DNA from: an uncultured Lachnospiraceae bacterium
GTDB taxonomy: Bacteria; Bacillota; Clostridia; Lachnospirales; Lachnospiraceae
Assembly: GCA_947628955.1 (NCBI GenBank)
Contig: CANRBX010000011.1
Coordinates: 1 to 59,473 of the forward strand
Direction: 5' to 3'
Length of the DNA: 59,473 bases
Positions 48,022 to 57,954 of the stretch are shown here, in pieces (position 1 is the first letter of the stretch; every line of letters starts with the position of its first letter). Made by a program: the position numbers and the translations under genes. The notes under the pieces are model-generated. The model did no database searches. It was not told the origin of the DNA and saw nothing but the letters and a program-made list of their open reading frames with translations.

Positions 48022-49896
48022 GTGAGAAAACTGGCATTGAGCGATGAAATTTTACTCAGCATTGAGAAGCCCGCGCGCTACATCGGCGGAGAGATAAATT
48101 CAGTGACAAAGGACAGGGACCAGGTGGAGATCCGCTTTGCGATGTGTTTTCCGGACGTCTATGAGATCGGAATGTCGCATCTCGGGATCCAGATCCTGTA
48201 CGATATGTTCAACCGCAGGGAGGACGTCTGGTGTGAACGAGTCTACTCGCCCTGGGTGGATCTGGACAGGCTGATGAGGGAAAAACAGATCCCGCTGTTT
48301 GCGCTGGAGTCGCAGGATCCGATCCGGGAGTTCGACTTTCTCGGCATCACGATCCAGTATGAGATGTGCTATACGAATATCCTGCAGGTGCTGGATCTGA
48401 GCGGGATCCCGCTGTCCGCGGCAGAGCGCGGCGAGGACTGCCCGATCGTGATCGGCGGGGGCCCGTGCGCCTACAATCCGGAACCGCTGGCAGAGTTTTT
48501 TGACATGTTCTATATCGGGGAGGGCGAGACGGTCTACGGCCGCCTGTTCGACCTGTACAGGGCCTGCAGACGGGAGAAGGCGCCGCGCCGCGAGTTTCTG
48601 CGCCGCGCCGCGCAGATCCCCGGCATCTATGTGCCGTCGCTCTACGAGGTGTCCTACCGGAAGGACGGGACGATCGCATCCTTTATCCCGGCGGAGGACG
48701 GCGTTCCGGCGGCAGTGGAAAAGCAGGTGGTGACGGATCTGACGTCCGCGCCGTACCCGCAGGCCCCGGTGGTTCCGTATATCAAGGTGACGCAGGACCG
48801 CGTTGTGCTTGAGATTCAGCGCGGCTGCATCCGCGGGTGCCGCTTCTGCCAGGCGGGGATGATCTACCGGCCGCTGCGGGAGAAGGGCCTTGACTGCCTG
48901 AAGGACTGCGCGCGGCAGATGCTCGCGGACACCGGGCATGAAGAGATTTCGCTGAGCTCGCTGAGCTCGAGCGACTACAGCGAGCTGCCGGGGCTTGTCA
49001 GCTTCCTGATCGGCGAGTTCCAGAACCAGAAGATCAATATCTCGCTTCCATCGCTGCGCATCGATGCGTTCTCGCTTGACGTCATGAGCAGGGTGCAGGA
49101 TGTGCGCAAGAGCAGCCTGACCTTTGCCCCGGAGGCCGGATCACAGAGACTGCGCGACGTGATCAATAAGGGGCTGACGGAAGAGGATATCCTGCAGGGC
49201 GCGGATGAGGCGTTCCACGGGGGATGGAATAAGGTCAAGCTGTATTTTATGCTGGGCCTTCCGACGGAGACAGAGGAAGACCGGAAGGAGATCGCGCATC
49301 TGGCGGAGAAGATTTCGGAGAAGTACTATGAGATCCCGAAGGATCAGCGAAACGGGAAGTGCCAGATCACGGTGAGTACCTCATTCTTTGTGCCGAAGCC
49401 GTTTACGCCGTTCCAGTGGGCCGCCATGTACGAGCCGGGAGATTACCTCGGCTTTGCGAAAACGGTGAACCATGAGATCAAGGAGATGCGGAACCAGAAG
49501 AGCATCCGCTACAACTGGCATCACGCGGATGTAACGCTGCTCGAAGGCGTTTTTGCGCGCGGGGACCGCAGGATATCGGCTGTGATCCTGGAGGCATACC
49601 GTCTGGGCGCGCTCTACGACGCCTGGACAGAGTACTGGGATTTTGACCGCTGGCTGCAGGCCTTTGAGCACACGGGCGTCGACATGGACTTCTATACGCG
49701 GCGCATGCGCAGCCTGGATGAAGTGCTCCCGTGGGATTTTATCCGCATCGGTGTGACGAAGGATTTCCTGAAAAGGGAGTGGAACAGGGCGCATGAAGAA
49801 AAGGTGACGCCGAACTGCCGGGTGCAGTGCTCGGGCTGCGGAGCGGCCGCATACGGGTGCGGGATCTGCAGATCTCCGAGAGAACATGCCGGCTGA
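48022..49896 (+). CDS. TIGR03960-family B12-binding-like radical SAM protein
   Basis: 624 residues. An N-terminal B12-binding-like domain (FAMCFPDVYEIGMSHLGIQI, IGGGPCAYNPEP) is followed by a radical SAM core with C269-x3-C273-x2-C276 (EIQRGCIRGCRFCQAG) and a C-terminal Cys cluster (VQCSGCGAAAYGCGICRSP). The reaction is unknown. GTG 48022 is the start, with GAGG 7 bases upstream. TIGR03960 is nearly always followed by TIGR03936 and then by rng in Clostridia; here the first two are adjacent but rng is displaced by the methyltransferase island. Confidence 0.93.
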   Translation: MRKLALSDEILLSIEKPARYIGGEINSVTKDRDQVEIRFAMCFPDVYEIGMSHLGIQILYDMFNRREDVWCERVYSPWVDLDRLMREKQIPLFALESQDPIREFDFLGITIQYEMCYTNILQVLDLSGIPLSAAERGEDCPIVIGGGPCAYNPEPLAEFFDMFYIGEGETVYGRLFDLYRACRREKAPRREFLRRAAQIPGIYVPSLYEVSYRKDGTIASFIPAEDGVPAAVEKQVVTDLTSAPYPQAPVVPYIKVTQDRVVLEIQRGCIRGCRFCQAGMIYRPLREKGLDCLKDCARQMLADTGHEEISLSSLSSSDYSELPGLVSFLIGEFQNQKINISLPSLRIDAFSLDVMSRVQDVRKSSLTFAPEAGSQRLRDVINKGLTEEDILQGADEAFHGGWNKVKLYFMLGLPTETEEDRKEIAHLAEKISEKYYEIPKDQRNGKCQITVSTSFFVPKPFTPFQWAAMYEPGDYLGFAKTVNHEIKEMRNQKSIRYNWHHADVTLLEGVFARGDRRISAVILEAYRLGALYDAWTEYWDFDRWLQAFEHTGVDMDFYTRRMRSLDEVLPWDFIRIGVTKDFLKREWNRAHEEKVTPNCRVQCSGCGAAAYGCGICRSPREHAG

Positions 49897-49943
49897 AACA
49901 CTGCAGTGCAGGCAGAACACGAAAACAGGAAGAGGTATCGGCT

Positions 49944-50876
49944 TTGAAGGTGAGAGTAAGGTTTTCCAAACAGGGAAATATGAAATTTATCGGGCATCTG
50001 GACGTGATGCGGTATTTCCAGAAGGCAATCCGCCGCGCGGGGATCGACATCGCGTACACGGAGGGGCTCAGCCCGCACATGATCATGTCTTTTGCGTCCC
50101 CGCTCGGGGTCGGCCTGACCAGCGGCGCGGAGTATATGGATATCGAACTGCGCTCGCCGCTTTCATCGCGCGAGGCGATCGATGCGCTGAACCGCGCCGA
50201 CGCGGACGGCATCCGGGTGACGGGTTTCTGGCAGATCCCGGAGGGAAAGGCCAGCAGTGCCATGACACTTGTGGCAGCCGCAGATTATCTGGTCCGGTTC
50301 CGGAAGGGCTGCGGGCCTGAGGAAGGGCTGCGCAGAGGAGAATGCGGGGAGAATGCTGCACAGGCCGGGAACGCGGCAGCACCCATCCCGCCAGAAAGCA
50401 CGCCTGCGGCCTGGCCCGGCCTGCCCCTGGCCGTGTCAGAATTTTGTGCACAGGAGCGCATTCCCGTGTGGAAAGAGACAAAAAAATCCGCGAAGGAAGT
50501 TGATATCCGCCCGATGATCTATGAGATGCGCTGCGTGCCGCAGGAGATTCAGGCGGACTGCACAGAATCCACCGCGGCATCGGGAGATCGTGCTTTCCGG
50601 GCCTCACAGGCTGGGGCGGAGCCGTCCGCTGCACCGGAAGATGGCAGTCTCCGGGCCGAAGGCGGAACGGATGCCGCGGTTTTCATGAAGCTGGCCTCCG
50701 GGAGCACAGCCAATCTGAAGCCGGAGCTTGTGATGGAGTCTCTTCTTGCGAAATACGGGATCGCACTTGGGCCGCACGCGCTGGAAATCCACCGCTGCGA
50801 GCTGTACGCGGATATCGGGGGCGAAGGCGCGCGCAGGCTGGTGCCGCTTGCGCAGCTTGGCACGGAGATCGTATAG
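49944..50876 (+). CDS. TIGR03936 (DUF2344) family protein, partner of the TIGR03960 radical SAM protein
   Basis: 310 residues. The DUF2344 pattern is clear (VRVRFSKQGNMKFIGHLDVM, YFQKAIRRAGIDIAYTEGLS, PHMIMSFASPLGVGLTSGAE, YMDIELRSPL). The function is unknown; in some species it is fused to the radical SAM protein. Residues about 115-160 and 200-240 are variable, Ala/Gly/Glu-rich insertions. TTG 49944 is chosen, as AGGAAGAGG lies 8 bases upstream; the longer frame overlaps the previous gene without a site. Confidence 0.88.
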   Translation: MKVRVRFSKQGNMKFIGHLDVMRYFQKAIRRAGIDIAYTEGLSPHMIMSFASPLGVGLTSGAEYMDIELRSPLSSREAIDALNRADADGIRVTGFWQIPEGKASSAMTLVAAADYLVRFRKGCGPEEGLRRGECGENAAQAGNAAAPIPPESTPAAWPGLPLAVSEFCAQERIPVWKETKKSAKEVDIRPMIYEMRCVPQEIQADCTESTAASGDRAFRASQAGAEPSAAPEDGSLRAEGGTDAAVFMKLASGSTANLKPELVMESLLAKYGIALGPHALEIHRCELYADIGGEGARRLVPLAQLGTEIV

Positions 50877-50928
50877 AGAGCGGCGGATGCCGGATGGGAT
50901 ACAGCAATAATGGCAGGGAGATTTTCCA

Positions 50929-52728
50929 GTGGAATCTGTAAAGAAATTATTTGAAAGACCGCTTCCGTCGGCACGGAACGGGGCTTTCTTTAATACATTT
51001 TCATATCCGACCAAAATATCGCCTGAGTCGATAGCAGTGTACATTGCGTCCATGACGAAACCGGGCGATACGGTTCTGGACACTTTTGGCGGAAGTGGGA
51101 GCACGGGAATCGCAGCCCTGCTCTGCGAACACCCGACAGACAGGATGAAGAAGCTTGCGGCGGAACTGGGCGTGCACCCCGTGTGGGGAGTACGAAACGC
51201 GGTGGGCTATGAGCTGGGGACTTATGGCTCTTTTGCAGCGAAGACGATCACGAGCAGATTAAAAGCAGAAGAGTTCAGGGATGGCATCAGTGATTTTATT
51301 GATAAGGGGAAAAAGCTGCTTGAGCGTTACTATGCGGCGAGAGGCCCGGAAGGAAAAACCGGCGTTATAAGATACATAATCTGGTCGGAGATACTGCTGT
51401 GCCCGTATTGTGAGAAGGAAATATCCTTTTTTGAGCATGGAACCAGGAGGAATCCTGTACGTTTTGAAAAAGAGATCGCATGCCCTCACTGTGGAAAAAG
51501 GTCACTCGTGGACGACATGTCATACCAGACGGAAGAGTATTATGATGGGATAACCGGCAGGATAAGCAGGAGAAAGAAACGGGTTCCCGCATGGGTTTAT
51601 GGAACGACGGACGGGCGCAACTGGGACAGGCCGGCCGATGACGATGACCGGGAGAGAGCTGCCAGGATAGAACAGGAAATGCAGGATCTGCAGGATACTC
51701 CAAGAGAGATAAAATGGGGGGATCTGCACAGAAGCGGTTACCATTTCGGAATTTCGTATCTGCATCAGTTTTATACTGCGCGCAACTATCTGGTGATGCG
51801 CAGACTGTGGGATGCTGCAGAGGACTGCAGGGCAGAGCTCAGGGATGCAGTCAGGCTGCTCCTGCTCAGCTACAACGCGTCGCACTGTACTCTCATGACG
51901 CGCGTGGTAGCCAAGAAAAATGCCAGGGATTTCATCCTGACAGGAGCGCAGAGCGGCGTTCTTTATATCAGCAAGCTTCCGGTCGAGAAAAACATCCTTA
52001 TGGGTCTGGAAAGAAAGATCGCTCCGTTTTATGAGGCCTACAGATTGCTGGAGGACTGCTCGGGGAGCTTTGCCGTAAAAAATAAATCGAGCCAGCAGCT
52101 GGATGAGAGAGACGATTCCGTTGATTTTGTCTTTACGGATCCGCCCTTTGGGGATTTTATTCCCTATGCGGAGGTGAACCAGATCAATGAGCTGTGGATC
52201 GGACAGCTTACGGACAGGGAAAAGGAGATCATCATCAGCTCGTCTCAGAAAAAGGAAATTCAGGATTATCAGAATATGCTGACGATGGTTTTCTCCGAGA
52301 TAAAGAGGGTGCTGAAAACATCCTCCTGTGCCGCGGTTGTCTTTCACGCGGCCAGGGCGCAGGTGTGGTCCGCGTTTGAGGATGCGCTCGAGAACGCGGG
52401 ACTGAACATTGAACTGACAAATATTCTCGACAAAAAACAGTCCAGCTTCAAACAGGTGGTCTCAGGGGATTCCGTGCAGGGAGATCCGCTGCTGCTTTTG
52501 AAAAAAGGTGTGAAGAACGCCGGAATACCTGAGAAGGAAGATGAGATCATCGAGAGAGTTATCCTGTCGATGAAAGATGAGGACAGCTTTGATGAGCGAA
52601 GGGCATATTCCCTGTATGTGAATGAATGTCTTCGCAACAAGATCCATGTGACATATAACGCAAAAGATGCATATGTCCTTATCCGGCAACTGAGGAAGGG
52701 TGTTTTGGATGCAGCGCTGCAGGGATGA
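50929..52728 (+). CDS. Zinc-ribbon DNA methyltransferase (COG1743/DUF1156-like), first gene of a three-methyltransferase island
   Basis: 599 residues. A SAM-binding motif lies at the N-terminus (DTVLDTFGGSGSTGIAALL, F53-GxG) and the catalytic motif IV TDPPFGDF at D404, with a large insert between. That insert holds two CxxC pairs, C158/C161 (CPYC) and C185/C188 (CPHC), forming a zinc ribbon. This resembles adenine-specific DNA methylases with a zinc ribbon. The start is GTG 50929 with CAGGGAG 8 bases upstream. It overlaps the next methyltransferase gene by 20 bp. The target base and site are unknown. The region is visibly more AT-rich than the flanking housekeeping genes. Confidence 0.85.
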   Translation: MESVKKLFERPLPSARNGAFFNTFSYPTKISPESIAVYIASMTKPGDTVLDTFGGSGSTGIAALLCEHPTDRMKKLAAELGVHPVWGVRNAVGYELGTYGSFAAKTITSRLKAEEFRDGISDFIDKGKKLLERYYAARGPEGKTGVIRYIIWSEILLCPYCEKEISFFEHGTRRNPVRFEKEIACPHCGKRSLVDDMSYQTEEYYDGITGRISRRKKRVPAWVYGTTDGRNWDRPADDDDRERAARIEQEMQDLQDTPREIKWGDLHRSGYHFGISYLHQFYTARNYLVMRRLWDAAEDCRAELRDAVRLLLLSYNASHCTLMTRVVAKKNARDFILTGAQSGVLYISKLPVEKNILMGLERKIAPFYEAYRLLEDCSGSFAVKNKSSQQLDERDDSVDFVFTDPPFGDFIPYAEVNQINELWIGQLTDREKEIIISSSQKKEIQDYQNMLTMVFSEIKRVLKTSSCAAVVFHAARAQVWSAFEDALENAGLNIELTNILDKKQSSFKQVVSGDSVQGDPLLLLKKGVKNAGIPEKEDEIIERVILSMKDEDSFDERRAYSLYVNECLRNKIHVTYNAKDAYVLIRQLRKGVLDAALQG

Positions 52729-54694
52729 CAGTTATAAGATAAAAAGACTCGGACAGATTTTCTCCGGAAAACGGGTGGGAGATCTTCTGGTCGCTCTCCT
52801 GCCGGAGGATCCGGGCATAAAATCAGTGATCGATCCCATGGCCGGCCGCGGAGACCTGCTTCAGGCAGCGCATGGCAGATTCCCCGGGGCAGAGACGATT
52901 GCGGGGATAGACATAGATCCGGAAGTGACAGAGCTGTGTAAAAAAAATCTGCCGGATGCACAGATCACCCAGGGGGATGCATTCAAAAGCAAAAATATAA
53001 ATCTGACCTGCGGATGGGATCTGGTGATCACAAATCCTCCGTATGTCAGATACCAGACACTGAAGAGCAATCCGGAGGCCGGACTGCCGGACGGCAGCGA
53101 GATAAGAAAAAATCTGACAGAGCATATCCGGCATTCGATGATTTTAGACGACGATGAGAAGCAGCTGTATCTGGATATCACCAAAAGGTATTCCGGTCTT
53201 TCAGATATGGCGGTTCCCTCATGGATCCTGTGCGCATCTATCGTGAGGCAGGGCGGATATATCGCGATGGTTGTCCCGGAGACCTGGCTGAACAGAGATT
53301 ACGCAGTGCCAATCCAGTACCTTCTGCTGCGGTGCTTTGAGATCCTTGTAGTCGTCCGGGATGCCGAATCCGCATGGTTTGAGAATGCAGAAGTCAGAAC
53401 CTGCCTTGTGATCGCCAGAAGGAAAAAAAATGAGCCGCTGGAAGGGAACCGCGGAGAAACAGTATTCCTGGAGACAGGTTCCGCGGTCATTGACGGTGAT
53501 TCGCTGGTCGGGAGAATGCAGTATGGCGAAAAGGCCGGATATGAGGCATTAAATCAGATTCTGTCTGTAAAGGCAGCGATTTCAGGCAGAGGCTTTACAG
53601 CCAGGACTGTCCCGGCACCGGAATTATTCCCCGGGCTGATGCGTGAACTGTCATCCGGGGTCTGGGTTCGCGAAGACGACAGGCAGGATTTTGTGGGGAA
53701 TGGAGTTCTGCCGGCAGAAATCGGAGTTCTGACCGGGCAGTATGCAGACCTTGAGTATGTGTCCCTGTCTGATCTGGGCTGGTCAGTCGGGCAGGGCCTC
53801 AGAACCGGCGCAAATGATTTTTTTTATGTACAGCTGATTTCTGAAGAGGGACTGATGCCGCTGGTGCGGACAGAAGGATGGTATGGACGCAAGATAAGGA
53901 TTGCAGACGGAAACCTGAGAAAAGTACTTAAGAAGAGAAGCGATGTAAAGGGGATTGTTGCCGGATATGACGACCTGACAAAGTGCATAATTTACATTCA
54001 GGATCAGGTGAGAAGAAAAGATTGGCGGAGATTGTCCCGGGCAGCTTCTGAAAAATATTCTGTAATGGATCCGGAATTAGACGGCTATATTTCCGAGGGG
54101 GAGACATATATTTCCCCTTCGCACGGCAAAGTGTTTAAGGAATTGTCGGCTGTTAAGACAAATGAAAGACAGTCGGAGGACGGATTTGACCGTTTCTGGT
54201 ATATGCTTCCCCCGCTCAGGGAGAGGCATATGCCGGATCTGTGCATGTCCCGTGTCTGTGGAGGAACCCCGGAGGTTCTGTTTGTAAACCAGAGGGAAGG
54301 GAGAAGGATTGTGGCGGACGCAAATTTTATCACAATGTGGAATCCGGATCCTTCTGCACGAATGAGAGCTTTTGCGATCCTGAATTCTGTCTGGACAAAA
54401 GCGTTTCTTGAAGCTTCCGGCACAGCCATGGGCGGAGGTGCGCTGAAGGTTGAAGCCAGTCATGTGCGAAAGCTTATTTTCCCGAGGATCGAATCCGCAA
54501 AAGAAAGAGAGCTTGAAAGCCTTGGGGAAAGGATCGCGAGGGAAAAGGCGATCAGCAGAGAGCTTCAGGATCAGATAGATGCAGCAGTCCTGTCCCCGTT
54601 TGGGGATGAGGGGGGAGCGGCTCTGAAAAGACAGCTGGATCATCTGCTTGAAAGAAAACTGTGGGAGAGGAGTGGGCGAAGTAATCAGAAATGA
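52709..54694 (+). CDS. Eco57I/TaqI-like N6-adenine DNA methyltransferase with target-recognition domain
   Basis: 661 residues. Motif I is SVIDPMAGRGDLLQ (D42, GRG 46-48) and catalytic motif IV ITNPPYVRY (N109-P-P-Y112), the gamma-class order. From about residue 360 the phrase SVGQGLRTGANDFFYV marks the start of a typical target-recognition domain, with a coiled-coil end (about 600-661). No nuclease motif was seen. ATG 52709 is chosen because AGGAAGG is 9 bases upstream; it lies inside the previous gene. It overlaps the third gene by 4 bp. Its amino-acid sequence is unlike the other two methyltransferases apart from the motifs, so it is not a recent duplicate. Confidence 0.87.
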   Translation: MQRCRDDSYKIKRLGQIFSGKRVGDLLVALLPEDPGIKSVIDPMAGRGDLLQAAHGRFPGAETIAGIDIDPEVTELCKKNLPDAQITQGDAFKSKNINLTCGWDLVITNPPYVRYQTLKSNPEAGLPDGSEIRKNLTEHIRHSMILDDDEKQLYLDITKRYSGLSDMAVPSWILCASIVRQGGYIAMVVPETWLNRDYAVPIQYLLLRCFEILVVVRDAESAWFENAEVRTCLVIARRKKNEPLEGNRGETVFLETGSAVIDGDSLVGRMQYGEKAGYEALNQILSVKAAISGRGFTARTVPAPELFPGLMRELSSGVWVREDDRQDFVGNGVLPAEIGVLTGQYADLEYVSLSDLGWSVGQGLRTGANDFFYVQLISEEGLMPLVRTEGWYGRKIRIADGNLRKVLKKRSDVKGIVAGYDDLTKCIIYIQDQVRRKDWRRLSRAASEKYSVMDPELDGYISEGETYISPSHGKVFKELSAVKTNERQSEDGFDRFWYMLPPLRERHMPDLCMSRVCGGTPEVLFVNQREGRRIVADANFITMWNPDPSARMRAFAILNSVWTKAFLEASGTAMGGGALKVEASHVRKLIFPRIESAKERELESLGERIAREKAISRELQDQIDAAVLSPFGDEGGAALKRQLDHLLERKLWERSGRSNQK

Positions 54695-57600
54695 ATAAGG
54701 ACGAACTGAAATCTTTTGCTGCTGCCGCGCAGCATGAAATTGAGAACGGTGCTGCAGAGGATAAACTCAGGCATTTGCTTACAAATTGCCTGGGAAGGAT
54801 ATTCCCGGATTCGCCGTGGTGGGTTCAGGCACATGTGATGGGTACAGAGACCCGCCTTTATTTTGCCAACGCACAGGGAGAAGAGAGGATCGGCTTTGCC
54901 GATTCGGTGGTTGGAAAAACGGCGATTGAATATGAAAAGAATCTGACTATACCGGGTATATACAGTGAAGGCTATCATCAGACGGAAGAATACTGCGCGG
55001 CCCTGTGTAATCTCGGCATCGCGGAGAATGAGATACTTGGAATCCTGTCAGATACCATAAGATGGTATGGGTACACGATCCGCATTACGGGGAATCAGAA
55101 CAGGGACAGACTGTTCGGGGCAGAAGATATTCAGCTGGAGCAGAAAGACTTTGTTGATCTGTCAGCAGGCACAGAGGAAGAACTGCAGAAGTTTGAACTA
55201 TTTGTAAATAAATATCTGGGACGCGATCAGTCCAGAATCCTTACTGCCAGAACCTTCGTTCTTGACTTTGGCCTGGAAAGTGATTTCTACCGCAGGGAAA
55301 TCGGACAATACAGAAGGACTGCGGCTGAGGCGATGCGATCAGATCCTTCTTATGCGGATCTGATCAGGACTGTCTGGCAGAATTTTGTCGCATATTCAGG
55401 CGCATCTGAATACGGAAGCTTTGCAATGGAAACCTATGTCAATGAGTATTATCTGGTGACGGTTGCCAAAATTGTGTGTGCGGATATCCTGAATGGCGCA
55501 CCTCTCATCAGCGATGATGATGAGATCGTGAAAATACTGAACGGACAGTATTTCCTGCAGAAGAATATCCAGAATTTTGTGGACTATGATTATTTCGGAT
55601 GGCTGAACCAGGCTCCGTATGTTGGCGGCATCATAGAATGTGCAAAAAATATCCAGAAGCTCCTGGGGAGCTATGACTTTAAGGTGATCGCTGATGAGGA
55701 TCTGTTTGGGGCCCTGCTGGCCCAGCTGTCAGATCGTGAGCACAGGCTGCTTCTGGGACAGGATTTTACGCCTCACTGGATTGCGGAAAGCATGGTGGAG
55801 CATGTTCTGGGAAATATGGATGAAGATCCGCGGATGCTGGATATGTGCTGCGGTTCCGGGGTGTTTCTGATCGAGGCAATAAAAAGTGTCAGAGAGAAGT
55901 ATGGCATCTGTGCGGAAAACTATAATATCGTTAAGGATGAGCTGGTCTTTTCCTGTGTTATGGGATTTGATATCGACCCTCTTGCGGTCATGCTTGCAAA
56001 AGTAAACTGGATCATGTCGATGAGGGATCTGTTCCCCTGCCATAAGGGTCAGATCACGGTTCCTGTTTACCATGCCGACTCGCTCTTTGCGGCGACGCCG
56101 GTTACGCATAATATGCCTTCCGCAGCAGGGGAATCTTATGTCATGTACTTTGACGACAACAGGGTTGAGATCCCCGGATATATGCTGACCCCTGCCCATA
56201 TGCGTGCATTTGACGCGTTTCTGTCCGTATGCTACAAATATGCGATGAAGAGAGCAAAGCAGGAAGAGAGCAGCCTTACAGAAGATCAGCTTGATGCGAT
56301 TGTATCATTTGTTGAGAAGGAGAGCAGAACGCCTTCTCTGCAGAAGGAAAGACAGGCTCAGAGGAAAGCAGCGGACGGCCTTATCCGTCAGCTGGAACGC
56401 CTTCAGCGGCAGGGAAGAAACGGGATCTGGTATTTCATCCTGAACAACAGCTACCGGCCGGGTCTGGTCACGCACCAGTTTAACTGTATGATTTCTAACC
56501 CTCCGTGGCTTGCAATGAGCAGGCTTGCCGATAATCCGTATAAGAAGGTTCTCCAGGAGAAAAATGATGCATTCGGCATGAAACCGCCGGGAGCGTCCCA
56601 CCTGCATATGGAACTGGCCACTACATTTCTGCTGTCTTCCATTGACAGGTATCTGAAAAACGACGCACACTGGATGTGTGTAATGCCGGGAAGCATCATG
56701 AGCGGATACCACCATGCTCCGCTCAGAATGGAAAAATACAGAAACTCAAAGCATCCTGTTAATGCCTGCATGGATACGATCTGGGAACTCCCGGCGTCTG
56801 CATTCAAGAATAAGGCAGTTGTGCTCGGAGGAAGAAAAACAGATCAGAGATCTGAATATCCCCTTCAGGGAAGAATATATGAAGGGCCTGGTATATATGA
56901 GGCGTGTGGCTATACGATGAACAGGCAGGGCAGCCGCTGTGCGTGGACAAATAAGGGTGAGAGTGCAGAGCTTCTGGATGTAATCAACCCCAGTCCCTGG
57001 GAATTTCGGCAGGGTGCGGATATCATGCCGAGGACGGCCCTGTTCCACAGGTTTATTCAGATGCCGAATGGTCTGTGGATGGTCAGGAGCATAGAAAACC
57101 GGTCGGATCTGTATTATCTGCTCAGCGACTGCCATAAAGACATATGCAGAACGCTGGAAGCAGACGGTTTCAGCGGCGATTACATGTACGATTGTCTGAT
57201 TTCAAAGCATTTGTCTCCGTTTATTGTTTCTGAACCTGCGAAGATGATACTTCCGGGGAAAAAGACAGACGGAAAATGGAGGGGGCTGACGGACAGTGAA
57301 CTGGCTTTGATGAATCCGGGGACTTCCTATGTGTTCAGTGAGATTCAGGATCACAGCGGGATGCCGCTGCAACGCTTATTTGACCAGAAGATCAATATCA
57401 GAAATAAACTGGACGAGCAGGATTTTCTGATGAAGCGGTGGCTGGTTTTGTCTAATGCAGGCGGTACAAATCCATGCGCGGCTTATCTTGACCTGGAACG
57501 GTTAAATAAAAGCAGGCTGATCATTGATCAGACATTGTACTGGTATTCTGCGGAGACGGAGGAGGAAGCCCTGTACGTTACCGGGATACTGAACAGCGCT

Positions 57601-57912
57601 GTCCTGTCTGAGGCTATAACCGATTTTCAGCCGCAGGGAGGATTTGGCCCGCGTCATATTCACACAATACCGTATAAAATAATCCCGCGGTATGATGGAT
57701 CAGACGATGCACATCAGGAGGTCGTCTCAGCGACGAGAAAGCTTATTTCAGAGTGGAGGATCTGCTGTAATCCGGAATCTGTCGGGAAATATCTGTCTCC
57801 GGACAGCGGAAGCTTAAACAGCCGGAGAAGGAAGCTGCAGGCTGCACTTAAGACACTGACGTCATATGAAAGCTATGAGGAAGCGTGCGGGAATGTTCTT
57901 TGTGCCGGATGA
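54691..57912 (+). CDS. Large DNA methyltransferase with possible N-terminal PD-(D/E)xK nuclease (type IIG-like)
   Basis: 1073 residues. The N-terminal 110 residues resemble a PD-(D/E)xK-type domain: D71, then AIEYEKNL with E80, E82 and K83, then Q97 in GYHQTEEYCAAL. The canonical ExK spacing is not exact, so activity is uncertain. A helical part follows to about 350, then SAM motif I MLDMCCGSGVFLIEAI (D384, GSG 388-390), motif IV ISNPPWLAM (N603-P-P-W606) after a long insert (about 445-590), and a C-terminal recognition-like region (LNSAVLSEAITDFQPQGGFG). The layout suggests a one-protein restriction-modification enzyme. It overlaps the previous gene by 4 bp, so the three are one operon. Confidence 0.85.
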   Translation: MNKDELKSFAAAAQHEIENGAAEDKLRHLLTNCLGRIFPDSPWWVQAHVMGTETRLYFANAQGEERIGFADSVVGKTAIEYEKNLTIPGIYSEGYHQTEEYCAALCNLGIAENEILGILSDTIRWYGYTIRITGNQNRDRLFGAEDIQLEQKDFVDLSAGTEEELQKFELFVNKYLGRDQSRILTARTFVLDFGLESDFYRREIGQYRRTAAEAMRSDPSYADLIRTVWQNFVAYSGASEYGSFAMETYVNEYYLVTVAKIVCADILNGAPLISDDDEIVKILNGQYFLQKNIQNFVDYDYFGWLNQAPYVGGIIECAKNIQKLLGSYDFKVIADEDLFGALLAQLSDREHRLLLGQDFTPHWIAESMVEHVLGNMDEDPRMLDMCCGSGVFLIEAIKSVREKYGICAENYNIVKDELVFSCVMGFDIDPLAVMLAKVNWIMSMRDLFPCHKGQITVPVYHADSLFAATPVTHNMPSAAGESYVMYFDDNRVEIPGYMLTPAHMRAFDAFLSVCYKYAMKRAKQEESSLTEDQLDAIVSFVEKESRTPSLQKERQAQRKAADGLIRQLERLQRQGRNGIWYFILNNSYRPGLVTHQFNCMISNPPWLAMSRLADNPYKKVLQEKNDAFGMKPPGASHLHMELATTFLLSSIDRYLKNDAHWMCVMPGSIMSGYHHAPLRMEKYRNSKHPVNACMDTIWELPASAFKNKAVVLGGRKTDQRSEYPLQGRIYEGPGIYEACGYTMNRQGSRCAWTNKGESAELLDVINPSPWEFRQGADIMPRTALFHRFIQMPNGLWMVRSIENRSDLYYLLSDCHKDICRTLEADGFSGDYMYDCLISKHLSPFIVSEPAKMILPGKKTDGKWRGLTDSELALMNPGTSYVFSEIQDHSGMPLQRLFDQKINIRNKLDEQDFLMKRWLVLSNAGGTNPCAAYLDLERLNKSRLIIDQTLYWYSAETEEEALYVTGILNSAVLSEAITDFQPQGGFGPRHIHTIPYKIIPRYDGSDDAHQEVVSATRKLISEWRICCNPESVGKYLSPDSGSLNSRRRKLQAALKTLTSYESYEEACGNVLCAG

Positions 57913-57954
57913 TACCGGGATCGGATGCCGTCAGCCACGCGGAGGAGATATGCG

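Noticed and set aside
50929..57912. BREX or DISARM system
   Set aside because: No PglZ, BrxC-type ATPase, DrmA/B helicase, phospholipase-D or Lon-like genes are present; only methyltransferase-like genes are found.
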